Origin: Gorsachius magnificus
Lineage: Eukaryota > Chordata > Aves > Pelecaniformes > Ardeidae
Assembly (NCBI GenBank): GCA_034008185.1
Contig: CM067082.1
Span: 129,085,988-129,149,987, forward strand
DNA: 64,000 bases
Direction: 5' to 3'
Made by a program: the position numbers and the translations under genes. The notes beneath the pieces were generated by a model, which saw only the letters and a list, made by a program, of their open reading frames with translations, was not told where the DNA came from and searched no databases. This document shows positions 10,776 through 22,450 of this stretch, piece after piece (position 1 is the stretch's first letter; every line of letters starts with the position of its first letter).

Positions 10776-13700
10776 ATAGCATTGCAGAATCGCAAAGTTC
10801 TGAATAAGCATGTTTCTTTTGCCCATACCTACCCCTGCTCCTGAACTGCAAGGAAGGGAATATTACATTTCATCCCCTTACTCACAATGGAGGTTTCTGT
10901 AAAACAGCTGGGACCGTGCTAGAACAACCCGCCACAAATTTTTTTATAAATCACTGCAAATCAATATAGCACACAACCTCATAAAGTTAGAAAAAGTTAG
11001 TAGAGTTGGCTGCCTATTAGTAACTTTAACACTACAGCAAAATAAATAAAATAAAAATTCTTAAGTAGTTCACATTCTGTTTTCCAAATTACCTTGACTT
11101 TGCAATGCAACATGACTAGATCAGTCAAAACAAAACCGACTTTAATACCTTCACTGCTTCACACAGTGTTTTTGATAACTGCATAGATGGAGATATTTTA
11201 CTACAGAGAAAAAAATCCATTAATCGGTACTATATCTACTGTGCTTGTTGTAATGCTCATTACAGAAGATATTTTAGATGTCATCGCTTAGCAAGCAGAA
11301 TATGTGCTTTTGATATATCACTTTCTCTCTACAGTCATTAATTGCAAGGAAATCAAGATTATAATTTTGGAAACTGCAAGCTGCAAAGCTCATTATTAAG
11401 TTTTTCAACATAACAACCTCTAAAAACTGAATTAAAATTTCATAATGATAATACTCAGCATTTGCCGTTTAGCCCAATGTATGGTTGGACTGCTGGAGGG
11501 AAAAAGTGAACACTGTGGCCCAACACCTGTCACTGAATCACATGGAGAATCACAGGCAAGACCAGATATTGTAAAAGAATTAATACATGGAGGGGGTTGT
11601 TGGAGGCTGGAACGTTGGAAAAATCTCTTTGGGCCTGGAGGGGGAATAGTCTAGTATCTCTATTTCATATACCTTTTCAGGTGAATCCCTTTAAAATAGC
11701 TTCTGAGCTTAAATATTTCAAATAAAGTTTTTTATGCCTTTTTCATTGCACCACCTCTCTGTGACTTAGAAAAAGGGTATTTTGGCTTACCACTTAGAAT
11801 TTGAGGTTCAGTATGAGGAGGCATTTTAGGAAAAATCAGCTTTCAGCAATGACTAAAGAAAACCACCGATTAAAATGTTAACAGTGAAGTCCAACTGCCA
11901 TTGCACTGGACTGTTCTATGGGCATAAGCACTGAATCTGTGGAACAAAAGGAAAAATGAGATACCTTGGTAGAGCTACTATCCCAAATAATTTCATGACA
12001 GGAATAATAAAACACTGTTTTTTCAGCTTTCTCAGTTCCTCAAAAGAATATCAACACCACGGCTAAACACGGTGAACTACAAGGAGAAACATCTCTAGCA
12101 TTCTGACAATAAAAGTCTGATTTTTCTCTACCAACTGTATGAAAGCCCCATGCTCTATATGCTATCAAAATAAACCTTGCAACGTGTTCATCCTGGCAGC
12201 TCACTGTTTTCCCAAGCAGATCTGGAGTTGCACAGGCAAATGTCCTCACTCTCAAAGGCCTTGGTTTGGTTCCCAGCAAGCTGTGACGATGAGGCTCTCT
12301 CTTCTCATTGACCCAATTAGCCATGAACTGACTCTGAGTACTGAACAGTACTGTTTTGTTTTCTCCTTGAGAACAGGGAAGTTAAATCATTGCCATGCAA
12401 TTTATCAGCTCAATATGTTTCCAGAAGCTCTTCCGCACTACTTACAAACCCAAAAGTAACAACCACATCTGCTGAAAGAAAATTATGTACATGTCTGAAT
12501 TCTTTGGTTCTGCCTGTCTTTTGTGTCTGAACAAACTTTTATTATGTTGCTATTACCTGTGGCCAAATAGTGGTAGCAACATTTTTTTGTTCCTTATTAT
12601 TTTTGAAAGTAATAAACAATGGTTTTCAAAAATGGCCTGAGCAACTGCAATTCCTCTTGCCTCAACAGGACCAGCACATCATGGATTCTCTTCCCCCAAC
12701 AAGTCTCAAGTATCTGCTTTCCAAGCAGCCTGGCCATCTCAATAGTTTTCTTAAGAACTAGCTAGCTAATATAATACTTAATTTTTAAGGAGATGGATGG
12801 AAATCAAATTTACTTTACTACTCAGAAAACAAGCCAGGAAATGTGTCTCCCTTTATAATTACACCGGTTTTATTATATCTTTTCACACTACTGTCGCTTT
12901 TTAGGAAAACCGTATTGAGCTTGAACACATGTAAGAAAGGCAATCTGTGTTGCTCTGAACTAGTCCAGCAACGTGTGAGGTACAGCTTTCAGAAATAAAC
13001 ATATTCAGTAAGTGGAATGAGATCCTTTCAGGTAAGGTACAATGATAAAAATGCTGCAAGGTACAAGTGAGAACTTTCATAAAGCTTCTTCTCACTGTGT
13101 TATGAGCACATGGCCAATAGTTCTGGTAACAAATCCTGGTATCTTGACTTGTACTCCGCAAATAAAACATCCTGAGAAAGTATGAGCATTGTTTACTTTT
13201 GTAAGGAAAAGCAAAAAATCTGCATCTCTGACCTAAACCAACATTTTTACAGAATTAGTGTTAAAAGGAAAAATGTATTCCAAAAATAATTAAAATTAGT
13301 TTCTTGTCTTTCCTAATTATTATTTATATCATAACATATGGGACTGACTTTGCAAAAAGTCACTTCTTTCTTTTCTCAAGGCCTTGCATGATGAAAACCA
13401 CGCCAATGGCATTTTGCATTGATCTGTAAGCCTCAACCGTAGCAGTGACAGACATGACTGCTCATGGACATGTAACCTACACAGTAAGTAACGCAATACG
13501 CATCTTTTCTAGTGCTTAAGTCCTTCCCATTTAATTCAAATATTATTATATTTTCCAACCTACATATGAAAGCTCATGTATTTGCATTTTCATGATCAAG
13601 ACAGCTTTCTAGTGGATCACAATATTTAATTATATTAATTAATAAATTATGGGGGGAAACCACTATTAAGCAGTACTCCCAGTTTCCTGAAAATACAGAA

Positions 13701-14125
13701 ATTCTTTATGAATATATAAATGCATCAAACTCAAACACATTCAGAGTGCTCAGTAATTACATTTTTCCTTCACAGCGCTGATTTTGCTGAAAGCTCCTCA
13801 GAACATAATCCTTCTTGGACTTATAAATCCTTGAAGAGGAAACATGAAATATGTTGACATCCTACTAGACTAGAAAGACAGCCCTGCTTTGGACTATGTC
13901 ACTTTGCACATGACCTAAATGCTCACGCAGTTTAAGATACCACAACAACATTGGCTTGAATCAATCACAGTTCTGCAAAAAAAATAGTATTTGAATTACA
14001 TGTTGACACAAATACATAACAAATAGGATATTCTAGTCCTGGGATGGAACTTGCTTGCAAGTCTTGGCAGCAGCCACAAAAGTGTAGCTGGTTAAATTCT
14101 GACACTTGGACATTCAGCATTTTAA

Positions 14126-14143
14126 TTTTTTTTTTTTTTTTTT
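14126..14143. repeat. T18 tract
   Basis: Uninterrupted run of 18 T residues. Confidence 0.9.
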
Positions 14144-14539
14144 CTAATTCAGGTCAGCAGAGATCAAAGGTGACAATGACTGGTAGGAGGCGAGAAACCA
14201 AAGGTGCAAGGTGCATCCAACTGTAACCCCTCCCTCCAAGCATTCCGTTCTTTTCTCCTCTTCATCCCATTTGGCATATTTGCTATTTGCATCTACTGCA
14301 ATAGAAGCAAACATGGTCCTTTTAGTTTTGTCCTTTGCTGTGCAGAAGTATTGCTGACACAGTACACTGAAAACTCACTAGTGCATGCAGAACAGATGTG
14401 GATTTCATTTGTGAGATACACAGAAGTGATAGATTTCAGTGGAAAATATTTGTATTTTATGCTATGCTGATGTTGTGGCTTAATTTGAGGAGGTGACTAT
14501 TTTTACTTTTTGTTTTTTAAAAACCAGACCATTAAATAC

Positions 14540-14620
14540 AAGATCAATACACATATACAGATATGTATTGCATATGTAAATATGATACAAATATGTATAT
14601 ATGACATGTATATTCATAGG
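14540..14620. repeat. AT-rich low-complexity stretch with ATATG/ATACA units
   Basis: Imperfect repetition of ATATGTAT, ATACAAAT and ACATATAC units over about 80 bases, resembling a decayed TA/CA microsatellite. Confidence 0.6.
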
Positions 14621-15392
14621 GAATGTTACTGTAACAAAACATTGTAATTGTTTACCAATCCATGTTACCATCAGCACAGACGTTGACTGACATGAAACAG
14701 AAATTCTACACAGCTTCTGATTTTGAAGAAAATGGAGAACTGATGTATACATAGAAAAAAATACGCATAAATACTTTGCTAGAAAGCATAAGAAGTTGCA
14801 TATGAAACAAGATGATGGAAAAATAGTTTCTTATAATGGTATTTATACCAGCCAAGCATCCACTATTTTTTTCTGCAATTGCTACTTTAAAATAAAACAA
14901 AACTAAAAAACAATCAAAACAAATCCACCCACAAACCCACAAACTTCTTCTAGAGGATTTCAAGCTGACAGGTTTGAATATATTAACTCTGCATCAGTTT
15001 GCATATATCATCCTTTACCTTGGTCCAGTTGAAAATTACACAAGTCATAAATTAGCTTTAAACAAGTTTTGAATCAGCCTGGAACTAGTTTTCAAATTAA
15101 AGAGCCGTCAGTATATTACATGGTACTGTCATTTTATTACCCTAATCAATTCTGTGTGGCCTGAGGTAGAAAGAAAATGGATGCTGTCTTCATTTGCAAA
15201 GGGTTTATCTCTCACACCAGGCTCTGAAAACATGACTGCCGTAATGAATTGGAAGCCAAAGTTACTAACAAAGACTTCTAACAGTAACAAAGTAGAAATA
15301 TTTGTCCCCCTTTAGACTTACAAAAGGGGAAAAAAAGCCCTTTCTGAAACACGAAGCCAGCTTCTTGAGGCTGAAGGACTACGGGAAGAAAT

Positions 15393-15416
15393 TAGCACTT
15401 TTTTATTGAAGTGCTA
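15393..15416. repeat. Short perfect inverted repeat (hairpin)
   Basis: TAGCACTT (15393-15400) and AAGTGCTA (15409-15416) form a perfect 8-base stem around an 8-base loop, directly left of a GC-rich patch. No gene context explains it. Confidence 0.6.
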
Positions 15417-15439
15417 AAGTGCTTGGAGCTTCAGAGAGT

Positions 15440-15590
15440 AGCATTTTTAGTGCTGCCCAGGAGAAGCCTCAGTGGGTCAGACAGAAGGTGCCTCTCCAGC
15501 CCAGACCGCAGACCACCCCTCCACCGGCTGACCGACCGCCCCTGCCCGGACTCATTCTCTCCTACACCCCAGGGGTGTACTGTGAAAGTA
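15440..15590. other. GC-rich patch with overlapping short frames
   Basis: About 150 C-rich bases with several CpGs (for example CCGACCGCCC) stand out in an AT-rich intron. Two overlapping plus-strand frames of about 65 codons cross it, which is expected of any GC-rich patch; neither resembles a known family. It may be an old element or a small regulatory island. Confidence 0.3.
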
Positions 15591-17944
15591 TGCACAACAT
15601 CTTAGCCAGAATTTGGTAAAATCTAGGGAAGATGAGGTACTTGTAGCTCTCCACAGTTTACTGGAGGCCAAAGTAAATCCCCAGGAGAAATGCAGAGTTT
15701 ATCTTCAATCTACTTACGCGGGAGATCAATCACTTTGCCACGCCTAGGATTTTACCCTATGTTAGTCAATGAGGTAAGAACATGGGCTTTAAACTTTTTT
15801 AAGTCACGCTCCACAGCTGTAAACTTCCCCTTCCTCTCTCTGTTCAGCCTCTGTCACTCTCCTCGTGCTGATTTTATTTAACATCTGACAATCTCCTCTC
15901 CTCCTCTGCCCTCTCCAAAGGTAGGAAGTTACAAATGCCACCTGTAAGGCACACGTGCTGACCTCCCACGCTGCCAGTCACAGAGGCAATGCTGTTGTTA
16001 TGTCCTTGGCTATTTTTTCTCTCTCTCTTGAGAAGGGGACGATGACTTCTATGTTTATACACTGTTAACACCACAGGGTCTCATTCTAAGCTGACTGAAA
16101 CTACCTCGGTTCAGCTAATAAACCTTAACCTAGCTCTAAAACCTCTGCTTTCTTTTAAAGACAGAAACAAAACAAAAATCTTTCATGATGCTTTGTTTTC
16201 CAAATATCATTACATTCTTTAGCTTCACACTATTTTCTTCAGACACACTGTGCAATATGAAGGAACTAATAAAGCTGCAAGAAGTTTCCAATAAATACCC
16301 ATCTGTTTCAATTTATTATCTCTCTATCCTTCAATAAGCTGTAGGACTGACAAAGCAAGCTTGCATCTTTGAAATCTACTCACATTTCCAAGTGTCAAAG
16401 GGTGAATTCCCACTTCTACGGTTGTTTTAAAATAAGGATGCTACTACTGCTAATATTTTACTAGAAGTGTTTGAACAAAGTATGAAAGGAAACAGGGTCA
16501 TGCATTTTCTCTGGATGCCTTCTTCAAGTGGGAAAAAAAATAATTTACACATATTTAAAGCTAGAAAGAGCACTCTCAAAATAACGTTGTTCTTATTTAT
16601 TCTTCTAACTTTATCGCAGGCAAATAGAAACAGCAAACAGGAGAACATTTTACCATTTGAAGGTAACTAACATATTTTCTACATTTCTATTACTCCATGT
16701 ACTAATCCTACCTCTCTTTGGACTGAATTCTCCACCTTTCCAATCAAGCTCTCCTAGATTATTGTATTTTCCTTTTACATTCTCATAATTCATTATTTCC
16801 CAACATTCAAAAGCTGTTCCTTTAGCTACTTTCAATAGCTTCTGTTTCTGACCCCGGAATTTTCTGAAATGTATTCAAAATCGACTCTTAGACCACTGTA
16901 ATTAATAAAACCACATTACACTACAAAAGCTGCTGTTAAACTTCAAAAACCAGATTCACCATACTGATCTCACCTCATACGTCTAATGCAAAGGAACACA
17001 ACTTTCCCATTACTGTCATGGATTGAAGCCACTGATCACAGGTACAGTGTGGCTCAAACTATTGGCAAAAATTTCTGTACAAACGTGAACATAATCACCA
17101 AAATTTTTTAGAATTTCTTCAATAAAGGGAAAAAGCCAATACCTATCCTTTCTGTGCTAAATCTCCTATGTCTTGCATAAATCAGTAATTATCCAGTGCA
17201 CCAGAGCAACGGATTTGATATGAATATCCTTTTGCAGGATATTAATATACTGGGCAAGACTGCTGTACTATGCCATTATCACTGCATATAAGAGTAGCTC
17301 AATACTTTTTCCTTTTTTTGTCCACACCACTTTCTTCCCTACATATTGTTCTGCTATTTTTTCTTATTATGAATTAGGTAGGTTATAAGCATATAGTATA
17401 GCTTAGAAAGTTATTTTTGGGCTAATTTTGTATTTTAGAAAATTAAAAAAGTTATTTTATGGAGTTCTAAAAGCTCTTTAAGACAATACACACAGAAATT
17501 ATTACTGCTGGATCAGCATATTTCATCTTCCCTGTGCCTGTTTTGTACAGCTCTGATCTTTCCGATCCTTTTCTCCCCCCCGTCTGAAAAACAAAACAAA
17601 CCCAAAAGTTGCAAAACAAATTCTCAAACACACCGCAAGCGTCTATGGCCACAGTAAGTGTGGCACTTACTGTGCAGCTCTATGTTGCATATAACTGCAA
17701 TTGTTGACTTCAACATATTTACAGAATGAAACAGGCACCTTACACCTAACATTTAAACCAAGATTTTCTGAACAACAAATGTACAAAGCCACTGCTATTC
17801 CTTGTGGAAGGCAGTGCTGCAGCTCCAATTGCTCCATCAATAAGGCTACATTTGGGTTTGCAGTTAAGCGTTTCCTTAAACAATGATTTTTTCATTCAGA
17901 AATGATCAGGGGCAGACCACAGCAATCAATTCATAAGAGTCTCT

Positions 17945-18146
17945 CTAAAAGATAAGTTCTACTCCATCTGTATTTCTTTTCAAATCACGTTGAAGCTGCC
18001 CCAAACTTTCCATGCTCTTCGATTGCTGAGGCAGTGACAACTTGGGGCTAAGCTGCAGCAGCAAACTTCCTTCCACCTCGCAGGGTCGAGCTGCCCATTT
18101 GCACAATTTATGGTCAAAGTAGTTTGCTTTACTCCACTTCAGCAGC
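17945..18146 (-). other. Possible cryptic or alternative exon in the PHF14 intron
   Basis: A pyrimidine-rich acceptor (TGCTTTCTCCCAG) precedes a minus-strand stretch open to a stop at 17945-17947, with fairly balanced composition. In that open frame two bases from a previous exon are needed, which does not fit the phase-0 end of the PHD exon. Spliced directly to the PHD exon it would add only AAEVE and stop. It could be an alternative last exon, part of a non-coding RNA, or chance. Confidence 0.15.
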
Positions 18147-18412
18147 CTGGGAGAAAGCATACACAAAATTTGCTCATAATACTTGGCTAATACTTAACTT
18201 GAAGACTGAGCACTTGAGATCTCTGCTCCAAAAAGCAGCTGCTTTATTCTAACAAAAATAGAATGTAGCTCAGAAAAGGCTTTCTTTCAAGCACACAATC
18301 TTCAAATATTATGCATCAGCATGCAGAGTGTGTCTGTCAGATGTTGGAACAAAGCTTCAAATTGTACCATCTAACTTAATTCTCAAGACAGGGTCAGCGC
18401 ATTCATAAGGTG

Positions 18413-18425
18413 TTTTTTTTTTTTT
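18413..18425. repeat. T13 tract
   Basis: Uninterrupted run of 13 T residues. Confidence 0.85.
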
Positions 18426-19009
18426 CCCTTTGAGAAGTCCTTTAAGCAGTGTTTGTTTAGCTTCTCACATCTTCATCAGCACTGATTCTTGCTTTTCAAC
18501 TCCTTGAAGTCCAGATTTTCCCAACATAATGCAAAACAGAGTGATATTAGAATGTGTGATCACCAAAAGCATAACAAAATTGTCAAAGGCTACTTATTAA
18601 ATCAAGACTGATTTTCATCTCTCCCCACTTCCAGAATTTTATTCCAGTAACAAGATGAAAAAAGAGAAAGGGACTGCACAGTACATAATTTTTTGCGGTC
18701 CAAGTTTATGAGACAAGTTTTATAGCTCCCTACACTTTTCCTTATGTGGCACTCACTTATCTGCCTGTGCTTCAGAGTTTTTCTATAAACACCCTACCCT
18801 GCTCTGGGGGAAGGCTCCCTGCGTGCCCTCTGCATCCTTCTTTCCACTTTGCCACGACCCTATTTCTTAATTCACCCCATTCTCCCCTATAAGGGTTTCT
18901 GTGTATTTCTCCAAGGGGAATTTTCTCATTCTTATGAATGTGTGTGTACTCGCATTTCCCATTCTATGCCAAGGGCACTTCTCGCAGTCCCATTATTTTT
19001 TCCCATCCT

Positions 19010-19053
19010 GCTTTTCTCTCTCTCCATCTCCTCCTCTCCCTCTCTCTCCCCTT
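19010..19053. repeat. CT-rich simple repeat
   Basis: A polypyrimidine stretch built of CTCTCT, CCTC and CCCT units. It accounts for the three overlapping short frames here. Confidence 0.7.
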
Positions 19054-19439
19054 AAAAAGTACCATCATTTATTTTCAACTGATAAAGCAGAAAAATAAAA
19101 CATTAATTCAAGGCTATAAGAATATTTTTTAAAGAATGAATCTATCTATAGAAAAGCTTTCTAAAAAATTTTTCTTATATCGTCTTTTTCAGACCTCTCT
19201 AACATCTGAATGTGCCAAATGAAAAACTCCCTTGGACATCCTTTAAGAAGCTTCAAACAAATGTCAGGAATGCTATTTTGTGGGTGCCTCTGCCTTGCTC
19301 ATTCACGCTAGTCACTAGAGTAATTAAAGAAAATTTCCATATAACTTCATACTACTAAATAGAGATACATACTCTTAATAACATAAAGTAGCCAGCTAAA
19401 ACATAAGAATATTTTATTCTGTCAAACTGAACTACATTG

Positions 19440-19700
19440 ACAACGGGCTGTTTACGAAAAAGGGAATGAAGAGCCCAGTTGGCACAGTTTAAGATGTGAC
19501 ATTAATCAGCCATCTTTTGCTGAGCCCACGGGAACTGAAAGGTCACAACTAGTGCTGCTGCTGGAAAGCATCCTCAGAAAGGCCTGGAAATTCCTCATTC
19601 TTCTCTAATTAAGAATGCTGTAAATAATACATGGAATGATGAGGCTAAATTCACTCGAGATGTCAACTTTACTGCCTTGTTTTAAGGAGGCGTGAATATT
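19440..19700. promoter_or_regulatory. Conserved-looking non-coding stretch (possible enhancer)
   Basis: The stretch has balanced composition and dense binding-site-like words: TGACATTAATCAGCC, AAGGTCA, TCTAATTAAG and TGTAAATAA. It has no simple repeat, no transposon signature and no open frame of note. The call is a pattern impression only; conservation cannot be measured here. Confidence 0.2.
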
Positions 19701-20591
19701 TTCCCTGTGGTTTTTGTTTTGGTTTTTTTTTAAGATTACATCTATCAGACAAAATTCCTTTTTATGTTTCTCATCTGTAGTAGAAAACACACACCAAGTC
19801 CCTTACTCTTAAATATAGTTGCTTAATAACATTTCAGATCAGTTTTTCAGTTAAAAGCATATCAATACAGTGCTTATACAAACATATAAATGATAAAATT
19901 TCATACCCTAGCAGTATATATCCACGTATTAACGTTTAGGCTTTTGACCTTGGGACTCCTGATACGTGAATTCCACAAATTCTCACATCAAAATAGGAAT
20001 GAAATAACTTCTGTAGCCAGTGAAACTAAAACACAAATATACCTTTGATACCGAAACATAAGACTCACTTCACACCAGTAACTATTAAGGTGAGACAGGA
20101 ATGGCTCTGTAGAGCAAAGCAGTCGGCGTTTGAGGATCAGCCGGACGATGTTTCAAAGACATGTTTCAAAGATACGACTGGTTTGGTCACAGACATGGCA
20201 TGCCCATCAGCAGTCAGAGTACATCCCCAGCTTTAGTGCCCCTTGACAGGAATCCACTTTGCACACTCTTGAGACCACTCTGTAATGTGAACCAAAGCAT
20301 AGCAACTGGTGGCAAATGGGTGATTCCTTTCAAAAGTGCGTTCCCTATCCTTAACCAAAATGCTAAGATACATACACACTAAGACACCTCAGATCAAGAT
20401 TTATGAAAATGAGCATACCAGAACATAGAAATATTTAAGCTATTCAATAGGAAATGTTTGAAATAACTATTTTAAATACCAACGTTATTCAGAATTCAGT
20501 AATGTTACCCTGGATTATCAACAGTTCCTCCTCCTGAGAGTCACTATGCTGAAAGCTCTCTGGGGTCTAACAACTCCCCCTCCCTCTTTTA

Positions 20592-20635
20592 TTTTTTTTT
20601 TTTTTTAAAGAAAAAGAAAAAAAGAGAGACAGACA
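20592..20635. repeat. T15 tract followed by a purine tract
   Basis: Fifteen T residues are followed at once by AAAGAAAAAGAAAAAAAGAG, so the strands switch from pyrimidine-only to purine-only. This is a low-complexity tract. Confidence 0.8.
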
Positions 20636-21879
20636 CACTTAATGCCTTACTTTTAGATGATGGTTTGATTACTGCCCTAAATTAATTGGTGAACACATTC
20701 AATGATCATAGCGAAGATCTCAGTTCACTTCCCTCTTCTTCTTAAGAGGGTTCAAAATCATATTTCCCAAGGGATTGCTTAAGCCACTTTACTGTTCTTT
20801 AGCTGAAGCAGGTCGCTTTGCATGGAAGAATGAGTTAGTGGGTAAAATGATTCATTGTATATTAACCAGGGTACCTGAGAAAGGGTATTATTTTCTGAAT
20901 ATTTTACTATTTGACACCAAGGAGCTTTTTGGTCTCTGTCTATGCTGTACCCAGAAAGCACGCAAGCATCAATAGGTATACAGGTCATTCCAGTGAGAGA
21001 ATTAATAACAGCTTAATCAATCACAGCTCCCACATCTCAAACTTTTCATATTTTCTCATAATTACCTTTTAAATGTAAGATTCTTGAAGCTACCCTTACA
21101 TGAATACAGACATCTTAGAATAACTTCCAGAAAGTTCCTTACCACCAGCAATTAAAAAAATAAAACATTTGGAACATCATTTTGCTCTGGAGTTCCTCTG
21201 CCTTCTGCAATACTTTCAATCTAAACAAGCAAGCAGTGGAGATATTATGCACTAGAAGAAAATGGTAAGATAAACTGCATATTCATTTAATACACAATAT
21301 ACTTGCAAATATTAGTACCTGATATGTATCCTTATTTATTGCACAGGACTGGTTACACATTTAATATTCATTATGTCAATGACTGTATCAATCTGCTGAT
21401 GCCCTTCTATTTCCAAAAATAAATATGTGATGTGATTAACCTACTCTAACTACACTTGTGTGTACCTTCCATAAATACTGAGTTATCTTGCCATTTCCTT
21501 TTTGACACTTCTTTTCTTTGGCTATTTATACCACATCTGAAAGGATACCATCTGCCCTTCAGTCTTCATGAGATTAGTAGCTAGAAGAAATCTCGATAGC
21601 TACAGATTCCAAGGTTTTCCACATACCAAATCTTTTGGTACTGTTTGACATAGCTGAAATACACTTAAGGCTTTTCAAACATGCCCAAAGGTGTTTCAAA
21701 CCACTGAACCAGATAATTTTCAACCATTACCAAAGACACATTTACTAAAAAAAAAATCTAAGATAAACTTAATCACTACCAGAATTTAACAATGCACTAT
21801 ACATTTTAAAGGTTTTGTGAAAATCTTTTCAAAGCCATTTTAAAATTCCACATAATATTTGTGCTTTTTCTCGGCAGAG

Positions 21880-22450
21880 CTAATTTTAATGCTCTTACAG
21901 TTATATTCCCACACGAGCGATTCGCTGAGCCAATTTTAAGAAGAGGGAACTTTTCTGCTACAGAATGCTAAAACCCAAGTGATGAGACACTCCTTTGCGC
22001 AGAAAGTGGCTGACACAGCACAAATAAGCAATGCCCAGCTGTCTTCTGCAAAATGTGATTAAATGTGGCTGGCACTAAGAGAATCTCTATTTGGGAGGGG
22101 GAATGGTGACTAAACCTCACTACCACTATCTAACACGACAACGAAAAGCAAATCTTGACTCTGCTAAAATTCATTACTTGTTTAGCACTTCATAAACTGG
22201 CACTTTTTTCGTTCCTCCCCCCCCTTCTCTCTCCTGGTTCAGTATGATTACATTTTGCCCAGGCAGCATTAGTGATTTATACTGATGAGTGACACATTAG
22301 TTAAAGTGACATATATGGCTCCATTTCTTTGAAAGACTTTAAAATAAAATCAACCTTGAGAGTAAACATGAACAGGTAATTAGGCAACTATGATAATGTG
22401 TTCAGAGCTTATCCAGAGACTAACAATAAAAGAGCCGATTCTTCTTCCAT
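21880..22450. promoter_or_regulatory. Conserved-looking non-coding stretch (possible enhancer)
   Basis: The stretch contains homeodomain- and AP1-like words, including GCTAATTTTAAT, TGATGAGTGACACATTAG and GGTAATTAGG, without repeats or reading frames. It looks more complex than the surrounding intron. This is an impression that needs alignment to other vertebrates. Confidence 0.18.
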
